Notes under the pieces: generated by a model | Told to the model about the DNA's origin: nothing | Seen by the model: only the letters and a program-made list of their open reading frames with translations | Databases searched by the model: none | Assembly (NCBI GenBank): GCA_050949725.1 | Contig: JBMNGH010000006.1 | Coordinates: forward strand, 129,420 to 193,419 | Direction of reading: 5' to 3' | Origin: JBMNGH01 sp050949725 | Lineage (GTDB): Bacteria > Bacillota > Thermosediminibacteria > Thermosediminibacterales > Tepidanaerobacteraceae | DNA length: 64,000 nt | Program-made: the position numbers and the translations under genes | Part shown: positions 1-8,406 of the stretch, one piece after another | How positions within the stretch are numbered: the stretch's first letter is position 1 | Layout: every line of letters begins with the position of its first letter

Positions 1-164
1 CATATACCCCGCCCCTCAAATCTAGGCCAAGGTTTATTGCGTCCCTGAGGGGGATTATCTCTGTAAGCGCCGATTTTAAAACCGAATAAAAGTGAGTAGG
101 CAAGAAATGCAGCTAATCCTAATATGATAACAAATCGGACTATGCTTTTTTTCTTAATGTCCAT
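1..164 (-). pseudogene. secD: SecD, N-terminal part, frameshifted and cut by the window edge
   Basis: This is the first part of a protein-export membrane protein, SecD of the SecDF complex that assists Sec translocation. From the ATG at 164 the frame encodes a lysine-rich start and one hydrophobic segment (about residues 8-28). After about base 64 the SecD signature INLGLDLRGGVY is found only in another frame, so there is one extra base near 55-64. The AGGAAGAA ribosome site is just upstream of the ATG. Either the gene is broken or the sequence has an error. The rest of the gene is outside the window. Confidence 0.75.
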
Positions 165-250
165 CGTGGTTCTTCCTCCGATCCTACTTTTTCTGTGGAT
201 TTAATTATATCCCTCACTTGTCATGATTGTCAATGATGCAGGAGATTAAT

Positions 251-272
251 AAAAAAAGGGCCAAGAAGGCCC
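251..272 (-). terminator. Terminator after scfA
   Basis: On the minus strand GGGCC and GGCCC form a stem around a five-base loop, followed by seven T residues. It lies ten bases after the scfA stop, so scfA transcription probably ends before secD. Confidence 0.8.
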
Positions 273-281
273 GACGATGTA

Positions 282-431
282 TCATTGGTTTTGTTTGCAA
301 ATTTGATTTGCCACAGTACAAGATGTCTTACATGCAGACTGACAAGATGATCGACACTCTCCGCAACCTTTATTGGAATTAATGTCTTTACTGGCAACAT
401 TACCCTTATGTATGATCTTAATGTGCTTCAT
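282..431 (-). CDS. scfA: SCIFF six-cysteine ranthipeptide precursor
   Basis: A 49-residue peptide starting MKHIKIIHKGN. Six cysteines fall at positions 23, 26, 30, 34, 38 and 45, in the pattern GCGECRSSCQSACKTSC. This matches the family 'six cysteines in forty-five residues' (SCIFF), nearly universal in Clostridia and cross-linked (Cys to Thr thioethers) by the radical SAM maturase ScfB. A GGAGGAGG ribosome site stands seven bases before the ATG. In relatives the order is usually yajC, TIGR04086, scfA, scfB, secD. Here no maturase gene lies between scfA and secD, nor anywhere in the window, so the partner must be elsewhere. The gene is too short for routine ORF calling. Its function in the cell is not settled for the family. 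Confidence 0.92.
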   Translation of the reverse strand: MKHIKIIHKGNVASKDINSNKGCGECRSSCQSACKTSCTVANQICKQNQ

Positions 432-525
432 TCTTAAACCTCCTCCACTTTCTAAGATAAATGGAATAAATGCTAGAAAAGTAGAATATTGTATTTTGTC
501 TTAGGAAAAAGATTAGTGTTTTTTT

Positions 526-912
526 TTACAAATTAACACCTAAGATCCCTGATACAACACCTAATGCAAACCCTACAAATAAGTCTATTGCTGTTTCAAG
601 GCCTTGCGGGACGGATGATATTACGAAAATTCGTATGAGAAGGAGTATCCCCATATATAGAAACCCTATCACCCCCCCGTGTAACCATCCCATATTCTCC
701 AAGCCCCTGGTTGCTCTGATTCCACTTAGAATAATACTTACAGCACTGATGATTACAATTAAGGATGGTATAACACCTTCTGAAAGACTAGTAAAAAATA
801 GTACTCCTCCCAAAATTAGAAACAGCAATAAAGTCAACACATATGCAAACAAAACCCCTTTAAAGATCTGCAGATGGTTTATCTTGCGCCTTTTGTCTAA
901 AGAAGTCTTCAT
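526..912 (-). CDS. TIGR04086 family membrane protein
   Basis: A 128-residue integral membrane protein with four hydrophobic segments (about residues 18-40, 46-64, 75-98 and 104-127) after a basic N-terminus. The sequence and its place between yajC and scfA match the TIGR04086 family of unknown function found in this neighbourhood in spore-forming Clostridia. The start at 912 is backed by an AAAGGAGG ribosome site. That site lies inside one arm of a perfect 13-bp inverted repeat (918-959), so its accessibility may be controlled by RNA folding. Confidence 0.8.
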   Translation of the reverse strand: MKTSLDKRRKINHLQIFKGVLFAYVLTLLLFLILGGVLFFTSLSEGVIPSLIVIISAVSIILSGIRATRGLENMGWLHGGVIGFLYMGILLLIRIFVISSVPQGLETAIDLFVGFALGVVSGILGVNL

Positions 913-917
913 TTTAC

Positions 918-959
918 CGACCTCCTTTTTATTACTACTTTATTTCAAAAAGGAGGTCG
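918..959 (-). promoter_or_regulatory. Inverted repeat that can hide the TIGR04086 ribosome site
   Basis: A perfect 13-bp inverted repeat (918-930 and 947-959) with a 16-base loop. In the minus-strand RNA the second arm is AAAAAGGAGGTCG, which is the Shine-Dalgarno sequence of the gene starting at 912. Folding would block translation. No T-run follows, so it is not a plain terminator. The regulatory role is inferred. Confidence 0.55.
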
Positions 960-969
960 AATATGACAA

Positions 970-999
970 GAAAAGCAGAAGATTCTCCTGCTTTTTCTA
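970..999 (-). terminator. Probable terminator after yajC
   Basis: Minus-strand stem GCAGGAGA/TCTTCTGC (one G-T pair) with a minimal loop, followed by TTTTCTTG. It starts a few bases after the yajC stop. Confidence 0.6.
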
Positions 1000-1003
1000 G
1001 TCA

Positions 1004-1285
1004 TCATTTAGCTTTTTCTGTGTTTTTCAAAACATTACCTATAGCAGAACGGGTAACTTTAATTTTTAGTTTGTCTCCTAATTCGAGAGTAACTACATCC
1101 TCTTTGATATTCAATATTCTACCATAAATACCTCCGATCGTAATAATGTCATCTCCTTCTTTTAAATTTGATAACATGATTTTACGATCTTTTTCCCTTT
1201 TTTGTTGAGGTCTGATCGCCATAAAGTAAAAAATCGCAAATATTACTATTAATGGTCCAAATTGCTGTAAGACTGCTAGATCCAA
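1004..1285 (-). CDS. yajC: Preprotein translocase subunit YajC
   Basis: A 93-residue YajC, a small single-span membrane protein that associates with SecDF and the SecYEG translocon. The N-terminal hydrophobic segment (about residues 9-24) is followed by the family signature FYFMAIRPQQKREK and a cytoplasmic basic domain with EGDDIITIGGIYGRI. It sits downstream of tgt, as in many Firmicutes, and near secD, with which it works. Length is normal for the family. Confidence 0.95.
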   Translation of the reverse strand: MDLAVLQQFGPLIVIFAIFYFMAIRPQQKREKDRKIMLSNLKEGDDIITIGGIYGRILNIKEDVVTLELGDKLKIKVTRSAIGNVLKNTEKAK

Positions 1286-1367
1286 ACTGATATACCATCC
1301 TTTCTGTTAGATTTTAATAATATTAATTCTATGTAAAAGAAAAAAATCCTTTTATAAAGCCAAATTA

Positions 1368-2477
1368 TTATTTAGAATACCCAAATTTCCTGAAGAAATC
1401 AGATTTATAATCCTCAAAACAGTCAGCTTTTATAGAATCTCTAATCCGGCTTAATAGCTTTAATAAAAAATATAGGTTGTGTATCGTCGTAAGCCTTATG
1501 CCTAGAATTTCATTAGTATTTAATAGATGCCGTATATAAGCTCTAGTGTAGTTTTTGCATACGTAACAATCGCATTCAGTATCAATCGGAGAAAAATCTC
1601 GAGCATATTTGGCATTTCTGACGGTTATTTTCCCTTTGTCAGTATATACCGTCCCGTGTCTTGCAATTCTAGTTGGCAAAACACAATCAAACATATCTAT
1701 ACCACGAAGCACACCCTGGAAAACATCGTCGGGAGCCCCTACTCCCATTAGGTAACGTGGCTTATCTTGCGGCAAAATCGGGACCGTATTGTCCAAGACT
1801 GTATACATCTCTTCTTTAGTTTCTCCAACACTCAATCCCCCAACCGCATACCCTTCAAAATCTAAAGCAACCAAATCTTTAGCGCTTTTCTGACGGAGAT
1901 TGCTGTATACACCCCCTTGGACTATTCCAAAAAGGGTTTGTGCTGGATTACTATGTGCTTTTTGGCACCGTTCGGCCCATCTCGTAGTCCTTTCAACAGA
2001 TTTATTAACATATTCGTAATCTGCGGGATATGGAATGCACTCATCAAACGCCATAATAATGTCTGCTCCAAGGGCATTTTGAATCCGAATTGATTCCTCT
2101 GGGCCAATAAAATGGAATGATCCATCAATATGTGATTTAAAAGAAACCCCCTCTTCCCTGATTTGTCTTAGGTCAGCGAGGCTAAAAACTTGAAAGCCCC
2201 CACTATCCGTTAATATTGTCTCATCCCAATTCATGAATTTATGCAAACCGCCTGCCTCTTTAATGAGTTCATGACCTGGCCTAAGGTATAAATGATATGT
2301 GTTGCTTAGAATTATCTTTGCACCAATACTTTTTAATTCTTCAGGCGTCATTGTCTTGACGGTAGCCTGAGTACCTACCGGCATAAAAACCGGTGTCTCT
2401 ATAAAACTGCGGGATGTCTTTAAATGTCCCAATCTAGCAAAACTTTTATTAGAAGTTTTAATTACGTCAAATTTCAT
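1368..2477 (-). CDS. tgt: tRNA-guanine transglycosylase
   Basis: Queuine/preQ1 tRNA-ribosyltransferase, 369 residues. It swaps guanine-34 of GUN-anticodon tRNAs for the queuosine precursor. Visible marks are the substrate-site DSGGFQVFSL (about residues 91-100), the catalytic region MAFDECIPYP, GGLSVGE, the nucleophile-containing MFDCVLPTR (Asp) and the zinc-binding CDCYVCKNYTRAYIRHL near the C-terminus. Its ATG overlaps the stop of the membrane-protein gene upstream by 11 bases, implying translational coupling. queA, the next enzyme of the pathway, is two genes upstream in the same apparent operon. Confidence 0.97.
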   Translation of the reverse strand: MKFDVIKTSNKSFARLGHLKTSRSFIETPVFMPVGTQATVKTMTPEELKSIGAKIILSNTYHLYLRPGHELIKEAGGLHKFMNWDETILTDSGGFQVFSLADLRQIREEGVSFKSHIDGSFHFIGPEESIRIQNALGADIIMAFDECIPYPADYEYVNKSVERTTRWAERCQKAHSNPAQTLFGIVQGGVYSNLRQKSAKDLVALDFEGYAVGGLSVGETKEEMYTVLDNTVPILPQDKPRYLMGVGAPDDVFQGVLRGIDMFDCVLPTRIARHGTVYTDKGKITVRNAKYARDFSPIDTECDCYVCKNYTRAYIRHLLNTNEILGIRLTTIHNLYFLLKLLSRIRDSIKADCFEDYKSDFFRKFGYSK

Positions 2478-3114
2478 CCATTAGACCATCCTCTTCGTTT
2501 ACTCGGCATACAGATATCCTGTGTATTAAATCATTTTCCATTGATAAGATATTAATTTCCGCATCTGCAATTCTAATACATTTTCCGACAACCGCTTTTT
2601 CGCCTCGTTCCTTACACACATGTATAATTGCCCCTCCGATTGTATTGCCCAATTCCTCAGGTATATTAACATCTGCCAATCGATTAACCTGCTGAATGGG
2701 CGTTGCGGGACTGACTGAGAGTCCTTTAGGGATAAAATACTTGCCAGGACTGAATCTTTTGGTTATAAAAAAGAGCAACCCTATAGCAGCAATGCCAATC
2801 AAAATATCAACCATTGTTTTAGATTCAATAATGATTTTCCGGGCAACAGCATATAGTAAAACCTCCATTACACTGGAAGGAGTATGAGTTACTAGCATTA
2901 TAACCAGCTCAAGACCTATCACAAGTATTAGTGCATGACCTAAAAAATTCTGCACTACAGAAAATGTTTCTAACGGTGGGGTTGTATAAAAAACTTTAAA
3001 GTACCGTAATAAATCGAGAGAACTTATTATAACTCCTACTACGATAAATACTGCCAATATAACCTCTAGCCAAAAAACACCTTTTACGAGCTTCTTTGCG
3101 AGTTTCCCCTTCAT
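2467..3114 (-). CDS. PsiE-like membrane protein with C-terminal soluble domain
   Basis: A protein of 215 residues if the ATG at 3114 is used, chosen because a run of seven Gs lies just before it; an in-frame ATG at 3132 has no such site. Four hydrophobic segments make up the first about 125 residues and resemble the phosphate-starvation-inducible PsiE family. The last about 70 residues are soluble and hydrophilic and recall TrkA-C-like ligand domains, though I cannot confirm that. It is wedged between queA and tgt and overlaps tgt. I do not know its function, and no link to queuosine is visible in the protein. Confidence 0.6.
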   Translation of the reverse strand: MKGKLAKKLVKGVFWLEVILAVFIVVGVIISSLDLLRYFKVFYTTPPLETFSVVQNFLGHALILVIGLELVIMLVTHTPSSVMEVLLYAVARKIIIESKTMVDILIGIAAIGLLFFITKRFSPGKYFIPKGLSVSPATPIQQVNRLADVNIPEELGNTIGGAIIHVCKERGEKAVVGKCIRIADAEINILSMENDLIHRISVCRVNEEDGLMDEI

Positions 3115-3140
3115 CAAAACCCCCCCTGCCATTTAAATGG

Positions 3141-4166
3141 TTATAATATCAGCATCGCATCGCCAAAACTATAAAACCTGTATCTATTGGCTATTGCATC
3201 ATGATAAGCTCTAAGTGCTTTATCTTTTCCAGCAAAAGCGCAGACCAACATTATTAATGTTGACTCCGGCAAGTGAAAATTAGTTATAAGCCCATCCAAA
3301 ACCTTAAAATCATAGCCAGGATAAATGAACAAATCTGACCAACCTTTTTGAGGTTTAATGAGGCCTTTCGTATCTGCTACGGTTTCTAATGTCCTGGCAG
3401 ACGTTGTACCTACTGCTATGATTCTTTTTCCTTCTATTTTTGCAGCATTGATTTTTTCCGATGTCTCATTATTTACTTCAAAATATTCAGAGTGCATTAT
3501 GTGTTCTTCAATTTTATTAGCCTTTACCGGCCTAAATGTGCCTAATCCAACATGTAAAGTAATAAATGCGATGTCAATACCCTTACTTCTTATTTTTTTA
3601 AGAAGATTTTGGGTAAAATGGAGACCTGCCGTAGGGGCTGCCGCAGAGCCAGGGTTCCTCGCGTAAACTGTTTGATATCTTTCCTTCTGTTTTAACGCCT
3701 TTTTTATGTATGGTGGCACAGGCATTTCACCTATGTCATCTAATACTTGATCAAAATTGCCTTCATAAAAAAACTGTACTATTCTGCCGCCGAACTCCGC
3801 GTGATCAATAACAATAGCAGATAATTCTCCATTGCCGAAAATAATCTTGCTTCCCTTTTTTGCCCGCCTTCCCGGTTTGACCAAAACTTCCCATGTATCA
3901 GGAGCTACTGTCTTTAAAAGTATAAGCTCTATTTTGCCTCCCGTATCATGGCGCCTTCCAATCAATCTTGCCGGAATTACCTTTGAATCATTCAAGACGA
4001 GACAATCTCCAGGTTGAAAGTAATCAATAATGTTTTCAAAAATGGTATGCTCTATGTTCCCCGTCTGTTTGTCCAAAAATAATAGCCTCGATTTTTTTCT
4101 ATCATATATAGGCTCCTGCGCTATTAATTCTTCAGGCAAATAATAGTAAAACTCACTTTTTTCCAT
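3141..4166 (-). CDS. queA: S-adenosylmethionine:tRNA ribosyltransferase-isomerase
   Basis: QueA, about 341 residues, transfers and isomerises the ribosyl group of SAM onto preQ1-tRNA to give epoxyqueuosine. Family marks are YYLPEELIAQEP at the start, LVLNDSKVIPARL, TAGLHFT, ITLHVGLGTFRPV and NFHLPESTLIMLVCAFAG. I place the start at 4166 (MEKSEFYYYLP), which aligns with usual QueA starts. An in-frame ATG lies 12 bases further up at 4178, and neither has a strong ribosome site. It runs with tgt downstream. Confidence 0.95.
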   Translation of the reverse strand: MEKSEFYYYLPEELIAQEPIYDRKKSRLLFLDKQTGNIEHTIFENIIDYFQPGDCLVLNDSKVIPARLIGRRHDTGGKIELILLKTVAPDTWEVLVKPGRRAKKGSKIIFGNGELSAIVIDHAEFGGRIVQFFYEGNFDQVLDDIGEMPVPPYIKKALKQKERYQTVYARNPGSAAAPTAGLHFTQNLLKKIRSKGIDIAFITLHVGLGTFRPVKANKIEEHIMHSEYFEVNNETSEKINAAKIEGKRIIAVGTTSARTLETVADTKGLIKPQKGWSDLFIYPGYDFKVLDGLITNFHLPESTLIMLVCAFAGKDKALRAYHDAIANRYRFYSFGDAMLIL

Positions 4167-4192
4167 TAAATCAACCATTCCCGCAATAACGT

Positions 4193-5551
4193 CTATTTTA
4201 TCGTGACATCATTATAATAGTGTTGCAATATATCAATGTAATTATACCCATTTTCGGCCATTGCCCGCGCTCCCCATTGGCTCATCCCAAGCCCGTGACC
4301 CAAACCTCTGCCTACAATTTTAAATCCTTCTGTATTCCCAAGGTGTATTTGCCTAGAGCATCCGCCGCTTCCTACAAAAAATAGGTTGCTTAAGTTTACT
4401 TTTGTTATGCCAAAAGCCGTGTTAATATGAGCATTGTTTAATACCTTGGTCTGCATGGGGCCTTGCCCTGAAACAATATACAGGCTAAAGTTCCCAATTT
4501 GTACGTCAAAGAGGGTGCTCTTTAAATTGAATATGGTTCTAATATCAGAGCCGGTAAATTCTTTTTGGCCTAGTGTTCCCGATACCAAAAGCTTACTCAC
4601 TCGATTAGAAGAAGTGCGTTCAATTATAGACAAGTCATAAATGTCTCCCAAATCAATTCCTTTTAAGCTTTTAATTTGTCTATTGATATATTCTGGTGTA
4701 TATGACACTTCCCACATTGAAGTAGGGGAATTTGTTTCCATTACATCTCTTACAGACTTCAAGTATGGCAGGTTAACCGACATCGTCTCACTTCCGTTCT
4801 CGGTGATACCACCGCTGTCAGAGTGATAAAAGGCTTGTATTGGCTCGCCTGCATATATAATCAGCTTTCCTCGTGTCTCGTCAACGGCCATATTTGTTTG
4901 TTTATTTTCTACATCATAACCTGCGTAAACTTGGTCCAAAACACCGTCAGTTAGATCGAAACCGAATTTATCCCACTTTGCAATATTACAAGCCGCATAA
5001 GTACGGGAAGCAACTGCCTGAGCCTTAAGGGCTTCAGCAGGCCATGATGGTGGCATTTCTTTCGGTAAAACACCATATAGATACTCTTCCATACCTAATT
5101 CGTTTACAACAGTCAGTCTATTATAATCAGAAGGCCATATTAACATCCTGCCCCTGTATTTTTTTCCGTCCAGTGCTACAACCTCTTCTTGTTTTCTGTT
5201 TTGAACAATGATAGGGTTATCCATATCTGAAGGGAGCTCTAGTTTAAACTCGCCTTCTTTAGATGTTACTGATACATTATTGAAATTGTTTTGATTGGGA
5301 TTTTGGTTTGTTGAAAAAGCAACCTGAATTACTCTGTCACTTATTTCAAATGGCTTTTCCTCTCCAACCGTTTTGCTTATGATAATAAAACCCGAATCAG
5401 AATAAAGCTCATAAGCGTGTTTTGCAGTTTTATCATAATACAGACCAATTTTGATCGACGAAGGAGCGGATTGTGATGCAATGGCCTGTGATGGAATCAT
5501 GACAAAAGCAATTAGGAAGAGAAAACTGTATACTACGAATTTCTTTTTCAC
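4193..5551 (-). CDS. SpoIID/LytB domain protein
   Basis: A 452-residue secreted or membrane-anchored protein with an N-terminal hydrophobic signal (about residues 5-25) and a long SpoIID/LytB domain. Visible conserved pieces are GMEEYLYGVLPKEMPPSWPAEALKAQAVASRTYA and a C-terminal GRGLGHGLGMSQWGA (each quoted in part). The family includes SpoIID, the lytic transglycosylase needed for engulfment, and the amidase activator LytB. At 452 residues it is longer than true SpoIID (about 340), so I leave the symbol blank. It lies between ruvB and queA with short gaps. Confidence 0.85.
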   Translation of the reverse strand: MKKKFVVYSFLFLIAFVMIPSQAIASQSAPSSIKIGLYYDKTAKHAYELYSDSGFIIISKTVGEEKPFEISDRVIQVAFSTNQNPNQNNFNNVSVTSKEGEFKLELPSDMDNPIIVQNRKQEEVVALDGKKYRGRMLIWPSDYNRLTVVNELGMEEYLYGVLPKEMPPSWPAEALKAQAVASRTYAACNIAKWDKFGFDLTDGVLDQVYAGYDVENKQTNMAVDETRGKLIIYAGEPIQAFYHSDSGGITENGSETMSVNLPYLKSVRDVMETNSPTSMWEVSYTPEYINRQIKSLKGIDLGDIYDLSIIERTSSNRVSKLLVSGTLGQKEFTGSDIRTIFNLKSTLFDVQIGNFSLYIVSGQGPMQTKVLNNAHINTAFGITKVNLSNLFFVGSGGCSRQIHLGNTEGFKIVGRGLGHGLGMSQWGARAMAENGYNYIDILQHYYNDVTIK

Positions 5552-5569
5552 AGGAAAACCCCCAATGAC

Positions 5570-6568
5570 TCATTTATCAACTTTCTTGCCTAAATGTTCG
5601 TATGCTTGGTTTGAAACCATTCTACCTCTAGAAGTTCTTAAAAGATACCCTTCTTTAATCAGGTATGGCTCATATAAATCTTCAATTGTTGAAACTTCTT
5701 CATTAAGAGCAGCTGCAATTGTATCTATGCCTACTGGTCCGCCATTAAATTTTTCTATTATTGTCAATAGCAATTTCCTGTCATTTTGATCAAGTCCATT
5801 TCGATCAATGTCCAACATTTCAAGTCCTTCGGATGCTATTTTTGTTGTTATTATCCCATCCCCCTTTACCTGGGCATAATCCCTTATGCGTTTTAACAAC
5901 CTGTTGGCAATTCTGGGTGTTCCTCTTGAACAGGCAGCAATCATTTCAGCAGCACTTACTTTTAATGCTACATTTAATATTTTTGCTGATCTCAATAGGA
6001 TTTGAATAAGATCTTTTTTGTCATAAAAGTCAAGGTGTAGACTTACTCCAAATCTATCCCTCAAAGGTGAAGTGAGCTGACCAGCTTTTGTTGTTGCTCC
6101 TACCAAAGTAAACGGGCTTAAATTCAGTCTCATTGAGCGAGCACTGGGCCCTTTGCCAATAATTATATCAAGTGAAAAATCTTCCATTGCAGGATATAAA
6201 ATTTCCTCTACCGTCGGGTGCAACCGGTGTATTTCATCTATGAATAGAACGTCCATGTTTCCTAAATTAGTAAGAATTGCTGCTAAATCACCAGGGCGTT
6301 CTATAGCGGGGCCGGAAGTAATCTTTATATTTACTCCCAATTCATGTGCAATGATATAAGCCATTGTAGTCTTCCCGAGACCTGGCGGGCCAAATAATAG
6401 CACGTGGTCTAAGGCATCTTGGCGCATGAGGGCAGCCTTTACATAAATTTTTAGATTTTCTTTAGCCCTGGATTGGCCTATGTATTCATCAAAGCTTGTT
6501 GGTCTTAAATTCCTTTCATATTCCATTTCTTCAGTATCTTTTAGAGCAGGTGTTACAAACCTTTCCAT
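5570..6568 (-). CDS. ruvB: Holliday junction branch migration ATPase RuvB
   Basis: RuvB, about 332 residues, the AAA+ motor that drives branch migration of Holliday junctions with RuvA. Walker A is GPPGLGKTT (about residues 60-68) and Walker B is LFIDEIHRL. The sensor piece GATTKAGQLTSPLRDRFG and the C-terminal winged helix with TSRGRMVS follow. I use the ATG at 6568 (MERFVTPALKD), with AAGGA seven bases before it, rather than a TTG 18 bases upstream. It forms ruvC-ruvA-ruvB in order on the minus strand. Confidence 0.96.
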   Translation of the reverse strand: MERFVTPALKDTEEMEYERNLRPTSFDEYIGQSRAKENLKIYVKAALMRQDALDHVLLFGPPGLGKTTMAYIIAHELGVNIKITSGPAIERPGDLAAILTNLGNMDVLFIDEIHRLHPTVEEILYPAMEDFSLDIIIGKGPSARSMRLNLSPFTLVGATTKAGQLTSPLRDRFGVSLHLDFYDKKDLIQILLRSAKILNVALKVSAAEMIAACSRGTPRIANRLLKRIRDYAQVKGDGIITTKIASEGLEMLDIDRNGLDQNDRKLLLTIIEKFNGGPVGIDTIAAALNEEVSTIEDLYEPYLIKEGYLLRTSRGRMVSNQAYEHLGKKVDK

Positions 6569-6612
6569 AAAATCATCCTTAATCAAATAATGAGTATGTT
6601 TCCTATATTTCG

Positions 6613-7191
6613 TTAAAGTTTCTTAAGAGCCTCTCTTACAAGATTTTCCACTGATGGTTCTTGAAGATTTAAACCTTTCAATGCCTGCATAACTTCATGG
6701 CTGCTAAATCCTAGTGAAATTAATACCTCTTTAGCCTCCACGATCATATCAAGGCTGCTAGTAGTGTCGGGCATCTCTATCGGTAATTGTTCAACTTTAT
6801 CCTTCAAGTCTATGATTATTTTCTGAGCAGTCTTTTTGCCTATACCGGGGATTGTGATCAATGTTTTTATGTCATCAGTCATAATACAGTGCTTCAAGCT
6901 GGCAACGTCAAGCATAGAAAGGATCGAAAAAGCTGCCTTTGAACCGATTCCTGGCACTCTATTTAGTAAAAGAAATGCCTGTCGCTCAACACGATCATAA
7001 AATCCTGCCAGTTCAACAGAATCCTCTTTTATTATCAAATAAACATATAATTTTATTTCCCGGTTTACCTGGTCTTTTATTCTGCTATAAGTTTTAAAAG
7101 ATGTACTTACTGTATATCCTATACCATAAGTTTCGAGAACAGCTCGATCCGGCTGCAAATCAACAAGTAAACCCTTTATATAGTCAAACAC
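6613..7191 (-). CDS. ruvA: Holliday junction DNA helicase subunit RuvA
   Basis: RuvA, 192 residues. It binds the four-way junction as a tetramer and loads RuvB. The N-terminal OB-fold starts MFDYIKGLLVDL. The two helix-hairpin-helix motifs are visible as NRVPGIGSKAA and TIPGIGKKTAQKII. The C-terminal RuvB-binding domain contains EALISLG-like EVLISLGFSSHEV. The gene starts three bases after the ruvC stop, so the two are probably co-translated. Confidence 0.96.
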   Translation of the reverse strand: MFDYIKGLLVDLQPDRAVLETYGIGYTVSTSFKTYSRIKDQVNREIKLYVYLIIKEDSVELAGFYDRVERQAFLLLNRVPGIGSKAAFSILSMLDVASLKHCIMTDDIKTLITIPGIGKKTAQKIIIDLKDKVEQLPIEMPDTTSSLDMIVEAKEVLISLGFSSHEVMQALKGLNLQEPSVENLVREALKKL

Positions 7192-7194
7192 AAA

Positions 7195-7692
7195 TCAAAA
7201 CCTCTTTTCAAGGATCCTCCCCAATTTTAAGGAATTAATATGGCATAATGCAACTGCAAGTGCATCAGCTGCATCATCAGGTCTAGGGACCTCATCCAGA
7301 TTTAAAAAGATTTTTATCATTTGCTGAATTTGATACTTCTCAGCCTTTCCATAACCTACTACAGCCTGTTTTACCTGAAGAGGTGTATATTCATAAACGC
7401 TGATATCTTGCAGTGCAGCTGCCAAAATTGCAACACCTCTTGCTTGTCCTACATCGATAGCTGTTTTTGCATTTTTGTTGAAGAATAACTCTTCAACGGC
7501 AATCGAATTTGGTTTATATTGTTGTATCAGTTTGTAAAACCCCTGATGTATCATTTTTAATCTATCGGGCAAGCAAATACCCGGCTTTGTTTCTATTACG
7601 CCATATTTTACCGCACAACATGTACGGTTATCGCTATCAATAATGCCGAACCCGCTTTTAGCCAGCCCTGGATCAATACCCAATATTAACAT
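7195..7692 (-). CDS. ruvC: Holliday junction resolvase RuvC
   Basis: RuvC, 165 residues, the nuclease that cuts Holliday junctions. The first acidic residue is in MLILGIDPGLAKSGFG, the second in AVEELFF, and the last pair in RPDDAADALAVALCH. The start at 7692 has AAGGGTGA about ten bases upstream; a GTG at 7704 is a poorer choice. The start region overlaps a long hairpin (7698-7737) that looks like the terminator of the upstream BofC-domain gene. Confidence 0.95.
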   Translation of the reverse strand: MLILGIDPGLAKSGFGIIDSDNRTCCAVKYGVIETKPGICLPDRLKMIHQGFYKLIQQYKPNSIAVEELFFNKNAKTAIDVGQARGVAILAAALQDISVYEYTPLQVKQAVVGYGKAEKYQIQQMIKIFLNLDEVPRPDDAADALAVALCHINSLKLGRILEKRF

Positions 7693-7695
7693 TAG

Positions 7696-7737
7696 AAAAA
7701 TCACCCTTAGATTCTATTCTACATCTATGGGTGATTT
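7696..7737 (-). terminator. Hairpin at the bofC-ruvC boundary covering the ruvC ribosome site
   Basis: Arms 7698-7712 and 7723-7737 form a 15-bp stem with one mismatch and a 10-base loop, followed on the minus strand by TTTTT. It has terminator form, but the ruvC Shine-Dalgarno is in the second arm and the ruvC ATG begins four bases after the T-run. It may act as terminator, attenuator or translation block. Confidence 0.65.
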
Positions 7738-7755
7738 CCTTTTTCATGAAAGCTT

Positions 7756-8331
7756 TTAGTTAGCAAGTCCTTCTTTAATCTGTAAAAATTCTCGTTTGTC
7801 TTCGATAATCACTCCCTTTTCCAGAGTGACTCTGTCTTCATATCTTAGTATGTCTGCCATTATGTCCGTTTTTTGTAAAACTAGTGATTCATTTCCTGGT
7901 ATACCTTGAAATAAAGTTACATATCCGTCCTGGATACCCACATAATAATGGTTGTCACAAAACTTATCCAATGTTTTTATTAAGACGACTTCTTCTGGGC
8001 TAAAGCTCTCTATAAACCATTCGTCATCCAATTCGTTTTCCAATTGATCTTTAGTCAGTCCCCAGTACGATTTTTGTGAAGGTTTTTCTTCTTCTATTTT
8101 ATGTCCACATTTTATATAGTAAAGCTTATAAACAAACATCGTGCTCGGTTCAACCTTCATTTGTTCGGCCTGACTAACATCTCGGTCTTCGATGTTTTGA
8201 AAACTTTTTGGGTCTATTTCTTGATTTGGTGGTGTCTTTATAGAAATAAAGGTCTTCAAATATCCAAAGCCAAACCCGAATACGATAACTAGTAGAACCA
8301 CTACTATATACCTAAATACTTTTTTAGGCAT
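7756..8331 (-). CDS. BofC C-terminal domain protein
   Basis: A 191-residue exported protein with one N-terminal membrane segment (about residues 7-25), so it is probably anchored facing outside or into the forespore-mother cell gap. The region KSYWGLTKDQLENEL and DKFCDNHYYVGIQDGYVTLFQG matches the BofC C-terminal domain. BofC of Bacillus restrains SpoIVB signalling during pro-sigma-K activation, whereas clostridial proteins with this domain are mostly uncharacterised. It is followed by ruvC after a strong hairpin. Confidence 0.75.
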   Translation of the reverse strand: MPKKVFRYIVVVLLVIVFGFGFGYLKTFISIKTPPNQEIDPKSFQNIEDRDVSQAEQMKVEPSTMFVYKLYYIKCGHKIEEEKPSQKSYWGLTKDQLENELDDEWFIESFSPEEVVLIKTLDKFCDNHYYVGIQDGYVTLFQGIPGNESLVLQKTDIMADILRYEDRVTLEKGVIIEDKREFLQIKEGLAN

Positions 8332-8406
8332 ACTTATTCCCCCTTAATCCTTCGGATGAATAGTATGCCCATTAATTTACAGCATTATACAAATTTACAA
8401 AAAAAT

